Source of the DNA: Neisseria lactamica
GTDB lineage: Bacteria > Pseudomonadota > Gammaproteobacteria > Burkholderiales > Neisseriaceae
DNA: 64,000 bases
Assembly: GCF_901482445.1 (NCBI RefSeq)
Contig: NZ_LR590477.1
Coordinates: 1,426,001-1,490,000, forward strand
Reading direction: 5' to 3'
Shown piece after piece: positions 9,292 through 18,414 of the stretch. A program made the translations under genes and the position numbers. The notes beneath the pieces were generated by a model, which did not search any database, had not been told where the DNA came from, and saw only the letters and a list, made by a program, of their open reading frames with translations. Numbering within the stretch: position 1 is the stretch's first letter; every line of letters begins with the position of its first letter.

Positions 9292-9605
9292 TGCGGATTC
9301 TGCCGGTGGGTTTCAGACGGCATTGTATCTCAGATTTTGCGGGGAAACGAAACTGCCGAATCGCCAAAACCTTTGATGCGGTGAAATTGGCGGAATCGGT
9401 GGGCTGAAGCCCACCCTTGTATATTGGAATCACCGTATCATAGCAACAAACCGCCCGGCCGCCACCCGCGCCCACCCAAGGCACACAACCGTTGCGCAGC
9501 TCAGGGAGCGGCAGGGCAACCCATCGACACAACCGGACAGTTGCCGGACAACACAACCGAATGCAAGGCAGGTTGATGATGAGTACCCGATACCATTACG
9601 CAGGC

Positions 9606-9708
9606 ATAGTGAATTAACAAAAACCAGTACAGCGTTGGCTCGCCTTGCCGTACTATTTGTACTGTCTGCGGCTCGCCGCCTTGTCCTGATTTTTGTTAAT
9701 TCACTATA
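9606..9708. repeat. Correia element inside IS copy B
   Basis: The sequence and relative position are the same as in copy A: it begins ATAGTGAATTAAC, ends GTTAATTCACTATA and overlaps the transposase start. Confidence 0.85.
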
Positions 9709-10649
9709 TCGACATCGCCAAACGAAACTTCGTCATCGCCGTTTCGTCTTTGTCTAAAACCAAAACCGAAACCAACAACCCAAAAGGTATCGCCCATACT
9801 GTCGAATACCTTAAAAAGCACAACGTCGCCCTCGTCGTGACGGAAAGCACCGGCGGTCTCGAAATCCCCGCCGCCAAAGCCATCCGCCGGGCAGGCATAG
9901 CCGTGATTATCGCCAACCCGCGTCAGACGCATCAGTTTGCCCAGTCGCAGCCGCTGACCAAAACCGATGCCAAAGATGCCAAAATGCCCGCCTTCTTCGC
10001 GCAGATGATGATGCAGAAAGAAGGTTGGCAAACCATGCCCTACCAACCGCCCACCGAAGCGGAAGAAGTGTTGGAAGCCTTGGTCAACCGCCGCAACCAA
10101 CCGGTGGATATGCGGACTGCCGAGAAAAACCGTCTGCATCAGGTTCACGAAACGCAAGTCGGAAGCGTCAAACAACTGATTGCCCATTTTGACCGGCTGA
10201 TTGGCGAATCGGACAAACAAATCGACGACCACACCCACACGCATTTTGACGGCAAAGCCCAAGTGGCAGAGCAAATCAAAGGCATCGGTTCGATAACGAC
10301 GGCTACGCTGATGGCGATGCTGCCTGAGTTGGGGCGGCTGAGCCACAAACGGATAGCGGGTTTGATCGGCATTGCCCCGCACCCGAGGGAGAGCGGGGAA
10401 ACCAAATTCAAAAGCCGCTGCTTCGGCGGAAGGTCTGCGGTGCGTAAGGCGCTGTATATGGCTGCCGTGGCAGCGGCACGTTTTGAACCGCTTATTCGGG
10501 ATTTCTACCAACGCCTGCTGTCCGAGGGTAAGCCGTATAAGGTTGCCGTTACGGCATGTATGCGCAAACTGCTGACGATATTGAATGCCCGGATACGTGA
10601 TTATTTTGCCGAAAACGATACCGCCGAAAACGATATCCGGACGGCTTGA
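9693..10649 (+). CDS. IS110-family transposase, copy B
   Basis: The 318-residue translation is identical to the copy at 6046-7002. The DEDD N-terminal domain and serine-containing C-terminal domain are intact, and the frame again opens at TTG inside the Correia element. Identity of the copies implies recent spread or gene conversion. Confidence 0.85.
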   Translation: MLIHYIDIAKRNFVIAVSSLSKTKTETNNPKGIAHTVEYLKKHNVALVVTESTGGLEIPAAKAIRRAGIAVIIANPRQTHQFAQSQPLTKTDAKDAKMPAFFAQMMMQKEGWQTMPYQPPTEAEEVLEALVNRRNQPVDMRTAEKNRLHQVHETQVGSVKQLIAHFDRLIGESDKQIDDHTHTHFDGKAQVAEQIKGIGSITTATLMAMLPELGRLSHKRIAGLIGIAPHPRESGETKFKSRCFGGRSAVRKALYMAAVAAARFEPLIRDFYQRLLSEGKPYKVAVTACMRKLLTILNARIRDYFAENDTAENDIRTA

Positions 10650-10698
10650 TTTGAGTTTTGGTATTTTTGCCCGACGGGGTGAAAAATACAGTTGCTAC

Positions 10699-10990
10699 AA
10701 GAGCGTTCAGACGGCATTGTTTGCGTTTTCGGGATGGGGGCAAATGAAACGCCGACAAACCGATGCCGTCATTCCCGCGCAGGCGGGAATCTAGGATGCG
10801 GAATCTCAAGAAACCGTTATACCCGATAAGTTTCTGCACCGACAGGTCTGGATTCCCGCCTGCGCGGGAATGACGGGTTTCAAGATTGCGGTGTTGTCGG
10901 GAATGACGGGTTTCAAGATTACGGTGTTGTCGGGGATGACGGTTCGGGTATTTCCACGTCCGCCCCGCGCCTGAAACGGCGAGTGCATCA
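10699..10990. repeat. NIME with dRS3 units downstream of IS copy B
   Basis: dRS3 units lie at 10771-10790 and 10852-10871 and enclose a standard NIME spacer. They are followed by two GATTGCGGTGTTGTCGGGAATGAC-like repeats (10871-10940). No gene is seen. Confidence 0.8.
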
Positions 10991-11019
10991 AAAATGCCGT
11001 CTGAAGGTTCAGACGGCAT
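10991..11019 (-). terminator. DUS-pair hairpin after opa
   Basis: ATGCCGTCTGAA and TTCAGACGGCAT pair with a very short loop, 14 nt beyond the opa stop. The A run on the plus strand gives a U run on the minus strand. Confidence 0.8.
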
Positions 11020-11032
11020 CGGTATCGGGGAA

Positions 11033-11814
11033 TCAGAAGCGGTAGCGCACGCCCAATGAGGCTTCGTGGGTTTTGAAGCGGGTGTTTTCCAAGTGTCCCC
11101 AGTAGTGGTAGCGGTATCCGGTGTCCAAGGTCAGCTTGGGCGTGATGTCTATGCCTACGCCTGCCACTGCGCCGAAGCCCACGCGGCGGATGCTGTGGCT
11201 TTCGTGGACGGGCGGGTGGACATCTTTCAACCCTCCGTTAGGAATATTGCCAATAATTATTTCAGCTTTATCTTCTAAAGCAATGCTGTGTCTGATTTTG
11301 CCTAAACCAACCCGTACGCCGGCATAGGGTTTGAAGCGGGTGCCGGTATCGAAATCGTAGATGGCGGAGATGCCGTAGTTGGATTCGGCTTTGAATGTGC
11401 CTTTGTCGGTGTGGTCGGCAATTAGTTTGACAGAAGTGCCGTTTTGAACTGATTTGTTTTGTTCTGTGCGAATATGCTTGCCGTGTTTCCACTTATTATA
11501 GCGGGCGTAATCGAGGGCGATGCGCCAGTTGCCGAAATCGTAGCCGACGGAAAGGCGTGGGTGTGTGGAGCGGGTTTTGATGTCGCGGTAGTCGTCGAAG
11601 ACTTTGGCGTTGTCGGCGGGATAATCGTGGGTAATGTGTTCGTAGGCGTAGTTCAAATCCGCCTGCACATAGGGGCCGCGGCCATTGTCTTCACTTGCCG
11701 CCTGCGCTGCGGAAGAGAAGAGAAGAGAAGAGAAGAGAAGAGAAGAGAAGAGAAGAGAAGAGAAGAGAAGAGAAGAGAAGAGAAGAGAAGGGGTTTTTTA
11801 GGGGCTGGATTCAT
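11033..11814 (-). CDS. opa: Opacity protein Opa, phase-variable and currently out of frame
   Basis: Opa proteins are 8-strand outer-membrane barrels that bind CEACAMs. The ATG at 11814 follows GGAG and begins MNPAPKKP, then comes the CTTCT repeat encoding the signal-peptide core. The mature part (QADLNYAYEHITHDYP through LGVRYRF) is complete. From the ATG to the first in-frame mature codon (GCA at 11710) there are 104 nt. That is not a multiple of 3, so translation stops soon after the repeat at an in-frame TGA. With 14 or 17 repeats the gene would be ON. The sequenced genome is therefore OFF at this locus. Confidence 0.92.
11716..11790 (-). repeat. 15 pentamer repeats in opa (CTTCT on the coding strand)
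   Basis: Fifteen perfect AGAAG units on the plus strand, preceded by one GGAAG variant at 11711-11715. Slipped-strand mispairing here switches Opa translation. Confidence 0.95.
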
Positions 11815-12222
11815 TTTTCGGCTCCGAGATTCGGTTTAACTGATTAAAAAAGAACGATTTTCACTGATGGTTCAAGGGCGGATTGTATCGGGTTTGGGGT
11901 GATGTTTCAACACATAGGGTTGCGCCTGATGCGCGTTTGTGTGCTCCGGGGCGTTCGGCGGCGGTAAATTTTCGGGTATTTTCCGCTTCGGGCGGAACGG
12001 GCGGCACACTGTCTATAAACCGCAATACCGTTTACAATGGCCGCCTGTTTGACCACACTCCCGAACGCAACAATGTTTCAACACACAGGACGACACATAA
12101 AGCGTCGCCCTATGTGTTGCCCTGATTTGGAAGGGGTTACGCCCCTCCCAAATAAATTCTGATTCTACCGCCCCGAAGGACAGATGTCCGAGTGGCGGGG
12201 TTTCAACCGAAAAGGGAATACG
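11815..12222. other. Spacer between divergent opa and ribF
   Basis: No gene is visible. The 12-bp sequence CAACACATAGGG (11908-11919) is repeated inverted as CCCTATGTGTTG (12108-12119), and a related CAACACACAGG lies near 12080. Promoters of both genes should be here, but I see no clear -35/-10 pair. Confidence 0.5.
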
Positions 12223-13143
12223 ATGAAAATCAGGCTTGGGCGGCACAACGCGCCCGACTTTCCACAGGGTGCCGCCGTTACCATAGGCAATTTCGACGGC
12301 GTACACCTCGGACACAAACACATCCTCCAAAAACTCCGCCTCGAAGCCGATGCGCGCGGCCTGCCCGTCGTTGCCGTCATTTTCGAGCCGCAACCTAAAG
12401 AATTTTTTGCAAGCCGCACCGGCAAAACCCCGCCGTGCCGCATCAGCCCCCTGCGTACCAAGCTGGAATTGCTGGAAGGCACGGGCTGCGTCGATGCCGT
12501 CTGGGTTTTGCGTTTCGACAGGCATTTTTCCGAAATATCCGCGCAGGGGTTTATCGACCGCCTGCTGCGTCAAACTTTGAATACGCGCTATTTGCTCGTC
12601 GGCGACGATTTCCGTTTTGGTGCGGGGCGGGAAGGCTGTTTTGAACTTTTGGCACAACAGCCTGATATGCAAACCGAGCGCACGCCTTCCGTCATCGTCG
12701 AAGACATCCGCACCAGCAGTACCGCCGTGCGCCAGGCTCTTTCAGACGGCAACCTTGCCTATGCGAAAAAACTTTTGGGACACGACTACGTTTTGGGGGG
12801 CAGGGTGGTGCACGGCAGAAAACTCGGGCGCACCCTAAACGCCCCGACCGCCAATATCCGCCTGCCCGGCCACCGTTATGCCCTCGGCGGCGTGTTTGTC
12901 GTCGAAGCAGACGGCGTGTTCGGCACGCGGCGCGGCGTGGCGAGCTTCGGCTTCAATCCCACCGTCGGCGGCGGGCGTTTTCAAAAGCTTGAAGTCCATT
13001 TGTTCGACTTTCAAGGCGATTTGTACGGGCAGGGGCTGAACGTCCGCTTCCTGCACAAACTGCGCGATGAGGAAAAGTTTGACGGTATGGAAGAACTGAA
13101 AAGGCAGATTGAAGCCGATATGGAAGCCGCAAGGCGTTGGTAG
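12223..13143 (+). CDS. ribF: Bifunctional riboflavin kinase / FAD synthetase
   Basis: RibF phosphorylates riboflavin to FMN and adenylates FMN to FAD. The ATG at 12223 follows AAAGGGAATACG. The 306-residue protein begins with the FMN adenylyltransferase domain, with GNFDGVHLGH at about residues 22-31 and the SSTAVRQAL region. The C-terminal flavokinase domain has RTLNAPTANI and GVASFGFNPTVGG. It lies 142 bp before ileS, a ribF-ileS order common in proteobacteria. A run of DUS-like sequence separates them, and co-transcription is likely but not shown. Confidence 0.95.
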   Translation: MKIRLGRHNAPDFPQGAAVTIGNFDGVHLGHKHILQKLRLEADARGLPVVAVIFEPQPKEFFASRTGKTPPCRISPLRTKLELLEGTGCVDAVWVLRFDRHFSEISAQGFIDRLLRQTLNTRYLLVGDDFRFGAGREGCFELLAQQPDMQTERTPSVIVEDIRTSSTAVRQALSDGNLAYAKKLLGHDYVLGGRVVHGRKLGRTLNAPTANIRLPGHRYALGGVFVVEADGVFGTRRGVASFGFNPTVGGGRFQKLEVHLFDFQGDLYGQGLNVRFLHKLRDEEKFDGMEELKRQIEADMEAARRW

Positions 13144-13285
13144 AAAAACCTTATACAAACCATCCGATTGGGCTACAATCAATCTTTTAACTGTTCAGAC
13201 GGCACAGGGTTTTCCCGTTGTGAAATACTGTTTGGGGCGCAATGCCGTCTGAAACCGAAATTATTGTAACAATAGAGATTAAAAA

Positions 13286-16075
13286 ATGACCGATTACAGT
13301 AAAACCGTAAACCTGCTCGAAAGCCCGTTTCCGATGCGCGGCAATCTTGCCAAGCGCGAGCCTGCATGGCTGAAAAGCTGGTACGAGCAAAAACGCTACC
13401 AAAAACTGCGCGAAATCGCCAAAGGCCGTCCGAAGTTCATCCTGCACGACGGCCCGCCGTATGCCAACGGCGACATCCACATCGGTCATGCCGTCAACAA
13501 AATTCTCAAAGACATCATTATCCGCAGCAAAACCCAAGCCGGTTTTGACGCGCCTTATGTGCCGGGTTGGGACTGTCACGGTTTGCCTATCGAAGTGATG
13601 GTAGAAAAGCTGCACGGCAAAGACATGCCCAAAGCGCGTTTCCGCGAATTGTGCCGCGAATACGCCGCCGAACAAGTTGCCCGTCAGAAAAAAGACTTTA
13701 TCCGTCTGGGCGTGTTGGGCGATTGGGACAAGCCCTACCTGACCATGGATTTCAAAACCGAAGCAGATACCGTGCGTATGCTCGGCGAAATCTACAAATC
13801 GGGCTATCTCTACCGGGGCGCGAAACCGGTTCAATTCTGCTTGGACTGCGGTTCTTCGCTGGCGGAAGCGGAAGTGGAATACAAAGACAAAGTATCGCCT
13901 GCGATTGACGTTGCCTATCCGTTTAAAGACACTGCCGCGCTTGCCGCCGCATTCGGTTTGGCAGGTATCGAAGGCAAAGCGTTTGCCGTTATCTGGACGA
14001 CCACGCCTTGGACGCTGCCGGCGAGCCAAGCCGTGTCGGCCGGGGCGGACGTGGTGTATCAATTAATCGATACGCCCAAAGGCAAATTGGTGCTGGCGAA
14101 AGATTTGGCGGAAGACGCTTTGAAACGCTACGGCTTTTCAGACGGCATCGCTATCCTTGCCGAAACCACCGGCAACAAGCTGGAAAACCTGCACATGAAC
14201 CATCCGTTTTTGGAACGCGATATTCCTATGCTCAACGGCGACCACGTTACCACCGATGCCGGTACCGGCTTGGTGCACACCGCTCCCGCGCACGGTTTGG
14301 AAGACTACGCCGTCTGCAACAAATACGGCATCGGGCTTTACAACCCCGTCAACGCCGAGGGCAAATACATTAGCGAAACGCCGCGCGTTGCCGGTATGCG
14401 TGTTTGGGAGGCGAACCCTGTCATCCTGCAATGGCTGGAAGAAACCGGCAACCTCTTGGCAAGCAGCAAAATCGAACACAGCTACGCGCACTGCTGGCGG
14501 CACAAAACGCCGCTGATTTACCGCGCGACCGGACAATGGTTTATCGGTATGGACAAAGCCGGTGCCGACGGCAAAACCCTGCGCGACAAAGCCATCAAAG
14601 CCGTTGACGATACCGAGTTTTTCCCGTCTTGGGGGCGCGCGCGTTTGGAAGCGATGATTGAAGGCCGTCCCGACTGGGTGGTTTCACGCCAACGTTACTG
14701 GGGCACGCCGATGACTTTCTTTGTTCACAAAGAAACCGGTGAACTGCATCCGAACTCTGCCGAGTTGTTGGAAAAAGTTGCCCAAAAAATCGAAGAAAAA
14801 GGCATCGAAGCGTGGTTCTCTCTTGATAAGAGCGAACTCTTGAGCACGGAAGATTGCGAACATTACGACAAACTTTCCGATACGATGGACGTATGGTTCG
14901 ACTCCGGCTCGACCCATTATTCCGTCTTGAAACAACGCGAAGAATTGGAATGGCCGGCGGATTTGTATCTCGAAGGCAGCGACCAGCACCGGGGCTGGTT
15001 CCAATCGTCTATGCTGACCGGCTGTGCCTCATCAATGGGTCGCGCGCCGTACAAACAGCTTCTGACCCACGGTTTCGTGGTGGATCAAAACGGGCGCAAA
15101 ATGTCGAAATCCATCGGCAACGTCGTCGCGCCGCAAGAAGTGTATAACGAGTTCGGCGCGGACATCCTGCGCCTGTGGGCGGCATCCACCGATTACAGCG
15201 GCGAATTGGCGATTTCCAAAGAAATCCTCAAACGCGTAACCGAAAGCTACCGCCGTATCCGCAACACCTTGAGCTTTCTGTTTGCCAACTTGAGCGATTT
15301 CAATCCTATTGAAGATGCCGTGCAACAGGCGGATATGGTGGAAATCGACCGCTACGCCGTGGTATTGGCGAGGCGGCTGCAAGAACGCGTTGCCGGTGAT
15401 TTTTATCCGCGTTATACCTTCCACTTCGCCGTAAAAGACATTGTTTCTTTCTGCTCGGAAGACTTGGGCGCGTTCTACCTTGATATTCTCAAAGACCGCC
15501 TCTACACCACCCAAGCCGACAGCCGCGCCCGCCGCAGCGCACAAACTGCCCTGTACCACATCACACGCAGTTTGGTTCTCTTGATTGCACCGATTTTGTG
15601 CTTCACCGGCGAAGAAGCGTGGGACATCATCGGCGGCGGCGAAGAAGACAGCGTCCTCTTCCACACTTGGCACGAGTTCCCGACCATCAACGAAAAGGCC
15701 GAAGCCGAACTGGTGAAAAAATGGACGGCAATCCGCAAAGCGCGCGAAGCCGTTACCGCCGCCATCGAGCCTTTGCGCGCCGACAAAACCGTCGGTTCGT
15801 CCTTGCAAGCCGAAGCCGAAATCACCGCGCCGGAAGAAATGGCCGGCTACCTGAACGCCTTGGGCGAAGAATTGCGCTTTGCCATGCTGGTGTCTAAAGC
15901 AGAAGTGAAAGTCGGTGATGAACTTGCCGTTGCCGCCAAAGCCGGCAGCGGCGAAAAATGCGAACGCTGCTGGCACTACACCCGCGATGTGGGCGCGGTT
16001 GCAGGCTATGAAACCGTCTGCAAACGCTGTGCAGAGAATGTCGGCGGAGAAGGCGAAACGCGCCATTACGCCTGA
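13286..16075 (+). CDS. ileS: Isoleucyl-tRNA synthetase
   Basis: IleS charges tRNA-Ile in the cytosol and edits mischarged valine. It is a class I enzyme of 929 residues. The HIGH motif is at residues 65-68 and KMSKS at 605-609. The CP1 editing domain has the TTTPWTLPASQAV stretch. The C-terminal zinc finger CERCWHYTRDVG...CKRC is intact. The ATG at 13286 sits after a poorly matched ribosome-binding site (AGAGATTAAAAA). An imperfect DUS-pair terminator follows. Confidence 0.97.
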   Translation: MTDYSKTVNLLESPFPMRGNLAKREPAWLKSWYEQKRYQKLREIAKGRPKFILHDGPPYANGDIHIGHAVNKILKDIIIRSKTQAGFDAPYVPGWDCHGLPIEVMVEKLHGKDMPKARFRELCREYAAEQVARQKKDFIRLGVLGDWDKPYLTMDFKTEADTVRMLGEIYKSGYLYRGAKPVQFCLDCGSSLAEAEVEYKDKVSPAIDVAYPFKDTAALAAAFGLAGIEGKAFAVIWTTTPWTLPASQAVSAGADVVYQLIDTPKGKLVLAKDLAEDALKRYGFSDGIAILAETTGNKLENLHMNHPFLERDIPMLNGDHVTTDAGTGLVHTAPAHGLEDYAVCNKYGIGLYNPVNAEGKYISETPRVAGMRVWEANPVILQWLEETGNLLASSKIEHSYAHCWRHKTPLIYRATGQWFIGMDKAGADGKTLRDKAIKAVDDTEFFPSWGRARLEAMIEGRPDWVVSRQRYWGTPMTFFVHKETGELHPNSAELLEKVAQKIEEKGIEAWFSLDKSELLSTEDCEHYDKLSDTMDVWFDSGSTHYSVLKQREELEWPADLYLEGSDQHRGWFQSSMLTGCASSMGRAPYKQLLTHGFVVDQNGRKMSKSIGNVVAPQEVYNEFGADILRLWAASTDYSGELAISKEILKRVTESYRRIRNTLSFLFANLSDFNPIEDAVQQADMVEIDRYAVVLARRLQERVAGDFYPRYTFHFAVKDIVSFCSEDLGAFYLDILKDRLYTTQADSRARRSAQTALYHITRSLVLLIAPILCFTGEEAWDIIGGGEEDSVLFHTWHEFPTINEKAEAELVKKWTAIRKAREAVTAAIEPLRADKTVGSSLQAEAEITAPEEMAGYLNALGEELRFAMLVSKAEVKVGDELAVAAKAGSGEKCERCWHYTRDVGAVAGYETVCKRCAENVGGEGETRHYA

Positions 16076-16087
16076 CGGGGTTTGGAC

Positions 16088-16124
16088 AAATGCTGTCTGA
16101 AAGAAGTTTCAGACGGCATTTTTT
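16088..16124 (+). terminator. ileS terminator (imperfect DUS pair)
   Basis: TGCTGTCTGAAA (one mismatch to the DUS) pairs with TTTCAGACGGCA and is followed by T6. Confidence 0.85.
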
Positions 16125-16190
16125 GTGCCGCGATTTGTCTTCATAATGGCGGAGGGGATAAATTCGCGCAATCTAAAACCTTATATATTT

Positions 16191-16261
16191 CGTCCCTAAG
16201 AAGGGACGATTAACAAAAATTAACGCCCTTTACTTTCTACAAGTAACAGGGCTTTTTTTTT
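16191..16261 (+). promoter_or_regulatory. Two hairpins upstream of the prophage rep gene
   Basis: CGTCCCT/AGGGACG (16191-16208) is a 7-bp stem with a 4-nt loop. GCCCT-TTACTT / AAGTAAC-AGGGC (16225-16252) is followed by T8-9, the form of an intrinsic terminator. It could end read-through from the host side or be part of the phage replication region. Confidence 0.5.
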
Positions 16262-16284
16262 GCCCGTTTTTGAGGATTCGCACC

Positions 16285-18114
16285 ATGGAAGATAGGCAAG
16301 GGATGAAAAAGGCGGTTGCCGGCGTGATGACGGACGCTTTAGCGGACGGCAGGAAGCCGGCAACCGCTTCAAACCTTCCCCCCTTATCTAACAGGGGGGG
16401 TACAGAAACCGAAACGGCGGGCAGGGTTCAGGAAGTCTTCGAATGTTACGAAACGTACATAACGGACGGCAAAGGAAAACTGTTAGGCGTTCCTCTTCGG
16501 CGCGGTGTATCAGATTCGGCTTTCATTGACCAAATCACATTTTCAATTCATGAAGACACGTTTTTCCATGTTTATGGACTTTCGTTTGATTTGTTCGATG
16601 ATGACGATTTCATCCGCGCGGCTTCAGACAAGATGGAAGAAATTTTCGGATTCGGAATCATTGAAAAAGCTAAGCATTCAGGCGGGCGTTTCTATGAGGG
16701 CTGCTGGCTGATGGGAACGGAAAATGCCCAATATGGGCGCGTCCATTTCGGCGGCCAAAACAACACGATGCTTTTTGAATTGACGGCGGTAGGCTGCAAT
16801 GCTGCAAATATTGGATGGGAATCAAGGCTTTTTGATTTTCTGACAAATGCGATTCGTCCAAAAATAACGCGCGTTGACATCGCAAAAGACTTTTTCAACG
16901 GAGAGTACAGCCCGAATCAGGCAAGAGAAGACCGCAACAAAGGTTTGTTTACGTGCCATCACGTTAAACCGAAGGGCGAGTGCCTAGGCTCTGACTGGGA
17001 GGAAGAAGACGAAGCCAAAATGACGAGGGGTAAAACCTACGGCATAGGTTCGCGTGAGTCTTCAAAATATGTACGAATCTATGAAAAAGGCAAGCAGCTT
17101 GGCGATAAAACAAGCATTTGGACGCGCTTTGAAATCGAATTCAATTCGTATTGGGAAAAGAATAGGCATAATCCTGATATTGTTAATTTTAAAAATTACA
17201 ATTTTAGCCGTTGTTATTTCGACTGGAACGGCGGTAGTTGCACTGTCGGTGAAGATATAAATGACGCAAGATCTTTCATCAGTTTTTCCCTTAGACGCAA
17301 TACAAAATACAAAGAAGAAATGGATGCCAAAAAGCTGGAAGAGATTTTGGCTTTAAAAGTCGATGCCAATCCCGACAAATATATACAGGCAACCGGATAT
17401 CCCGGTTATTCCGAAAAAGTAGAAGTTGCACCCGGAACAAAAGTGAATATGGGGCCCGTCACGGACAGGAACGGGAATCCCGTTCAAGTTGTCGCAACAT
17501 TCGGCAGGGATGCGCAAGGCAATAACACGGTCGATGTTCAAGTAGTCCCGCGTCCCGATCTCACACCCGGAAGCGCGGAAGCCCCTAATGTCCGCCCGCT
17601 GCCCGAAGTATCGCCCGCCGAAAACCCTGCAAACAACCCGAACCCCAATGAGCACCCCGGCACGCGCCCCAACCCCGAACCCGACCCCGATTTGAATCCC
17701 GATGCAAATCCCGATACGGACGTACAGCCCGGCACAAGCCCCGATTCCCCCGCCGTTCCGGGGCGCACAAACGGCAGGGACGGCAAAGAAAGGAAAGAAG
17801 GCGAAGACGGTGGTTTTTTATGCAAGTATTTTCCGAAAATCCTAGCCTGTCAGGAGATGGGCAAACCTTCAGACGGCATGTTTGACGATATAAGAATACC
17901 GCAGGTTACAGACGATAAAACATGGTCTTCAGATAACTTTTTACCGTCTAACGGCGTATGTCCGCAGCCGAAAACCTTTCATGTTTTCGGTAGGCAATAT
18001 CAGGCAAGCTATGAGCCGTTATGCGTGTTTGCGGAAAAAATCCGATTTGCCGTACTGCTCGCCTTTATCATTATGTCGGCTTTTGTCGTTTTCGGTTCGT
18101 TGAGGGGGAAATAA
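16285..18114 (+). CDS. Fusion of phage replication initiator (N-terminal) and TspB minor coat protein (C-terminal)
   Basis: The start is ATG at 16285 after GAGG, giving 609 residues. Up to about residue 286 it is a Rep_trans-type rolling-circle initiator, with ITRVDIAKDFF, the signature GIGSRESSKYVRIYEKGKQL and WTRFEIEF. From about residue 306 (NFSRCYFDWNGG) it matches TspB as I recall it. This part has GYPGYSEKVEVAPGTKVNMG, an Asn/Pro/Asp-rich linker from about residue 449, LCKYFPKILAC, and a C-terminal membrane segment (FAVLLAFIIMSAFVVFGS). The junction is in frame within about 17140-17200. Rep is thus C-terminally truncated and TspB has lost its signal peptide and N-terminal half. Neither is likely to work normally. 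The deletion origin is inferred. Confidence 0.8.
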   Translation: MEDRQGMKKAVAGVMTDALADGRKPATASNLPPLSNRGGTETETAGRVQEVFECYETYITDGKGKLLGVPLRRGVSDSAFIDQITFSIHEDTFFHVYGLSFDLFDDDDFIRAASDKMEEIFGFGIIEKAKHSGGRFYEGCWLMGTENAQYGRVHFGGQNNTMLFELTAVGCNAANIGWESRLFDFLTNAIRPKITRVDIAKDFFNGEYSPNQAREDRNKGLFTCHHVKPKGECLGSDWEEEDEAKMTRGKTYGIGSRESSKYVRIYEKGKQLGDKTSIWTRFEIEFNSYWEKNRHNPDIVNFKNYNFSRCYFDWNGGSCTVGEDINDARSFISFSLRRNTKYKEEMDAKKLEEILALKVDANPDKYIQATGYPGYSEKVEVAPGTKVNMGPVTDRNGNPVQVVATFGRDAQGNNTVDVQVVPRPDLTPGSAEAPNVRPLPEVSPAENPANNPNPNEHPGTRPNPEPDPDLNPDANPDTDVQPGTSPDSPAVPGRTNGRDGKERKEGEDGGFLCKYFPKILACQEMGKPSDGMFDDIRIPQVTDDKTWSSDNFLPSNGVCPQPKTFHVFGRQYQASYEPLCVFAEKIRFAVLLAFIIMSAFVVFGSLRGK

Positions 18115-18405
18115 ATGCCATTGCTCGCCGGTCTCATTCCACTTTTAGGCATACTCCTGAAAATGCTGATTGTCAGAATCATCATTGCAACGGGTATGAC
18201 ATTTGTAACCTATGCCGGGTATCTCATCGCACTGAACAAGTTCAAGGATTACACGGCCAACGCGATCAATTCCATGCCTTCCGACATATTGAACCTTCTT
18301 TTAATTTCGGGATTCGGGCAGGGTTTGGGCTATCTGTTCGGCGCGTTTTCATTCTTTATTGGTATGCACGCATTGAAAAAACTGACGTTTGTCTTTCCGA
18401 GATAA
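18115..18405 (+). CDS. DUF2523 membrane protein (filamentous phage minor coat-like)
   Basis: A 96-residue, very hydrophobic protein with about three membrane segments (residues 3-15, 17-38, 58-85). It starts directly after the tspB stop (TAA-ATG). This position and profile fit the pVI-like minor virion protein that lies between the adsorption protein and the Zot assembly protein in filamentous phages. It appears intact. Confidence 0.8.
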   Translation: MPLLAGLIPLLGILLKMLIVRIIIATGMTFVTYAGYLIALNKFKDYTANAINSMPSDILNLLLISGFGQGLGYLFGAFSFFIGMHALKKLTFVFPR

Positions 18406-18414
18406 GGCAGAAAC

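Larger units (their letters stand above)
9403..10698 (+). mobile_element. IS110-family element, copy B
   Basis: This is the second 1,296-bp copy, in the same orientation as copy A, 3,647 bp downstream. The transposase translations are identical. Left flank is GGTGGGCTGAAGCCCACC; right flank is AAGAGCGTTCAGACGGC, different from copies A and C. Confidence 0.85.
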
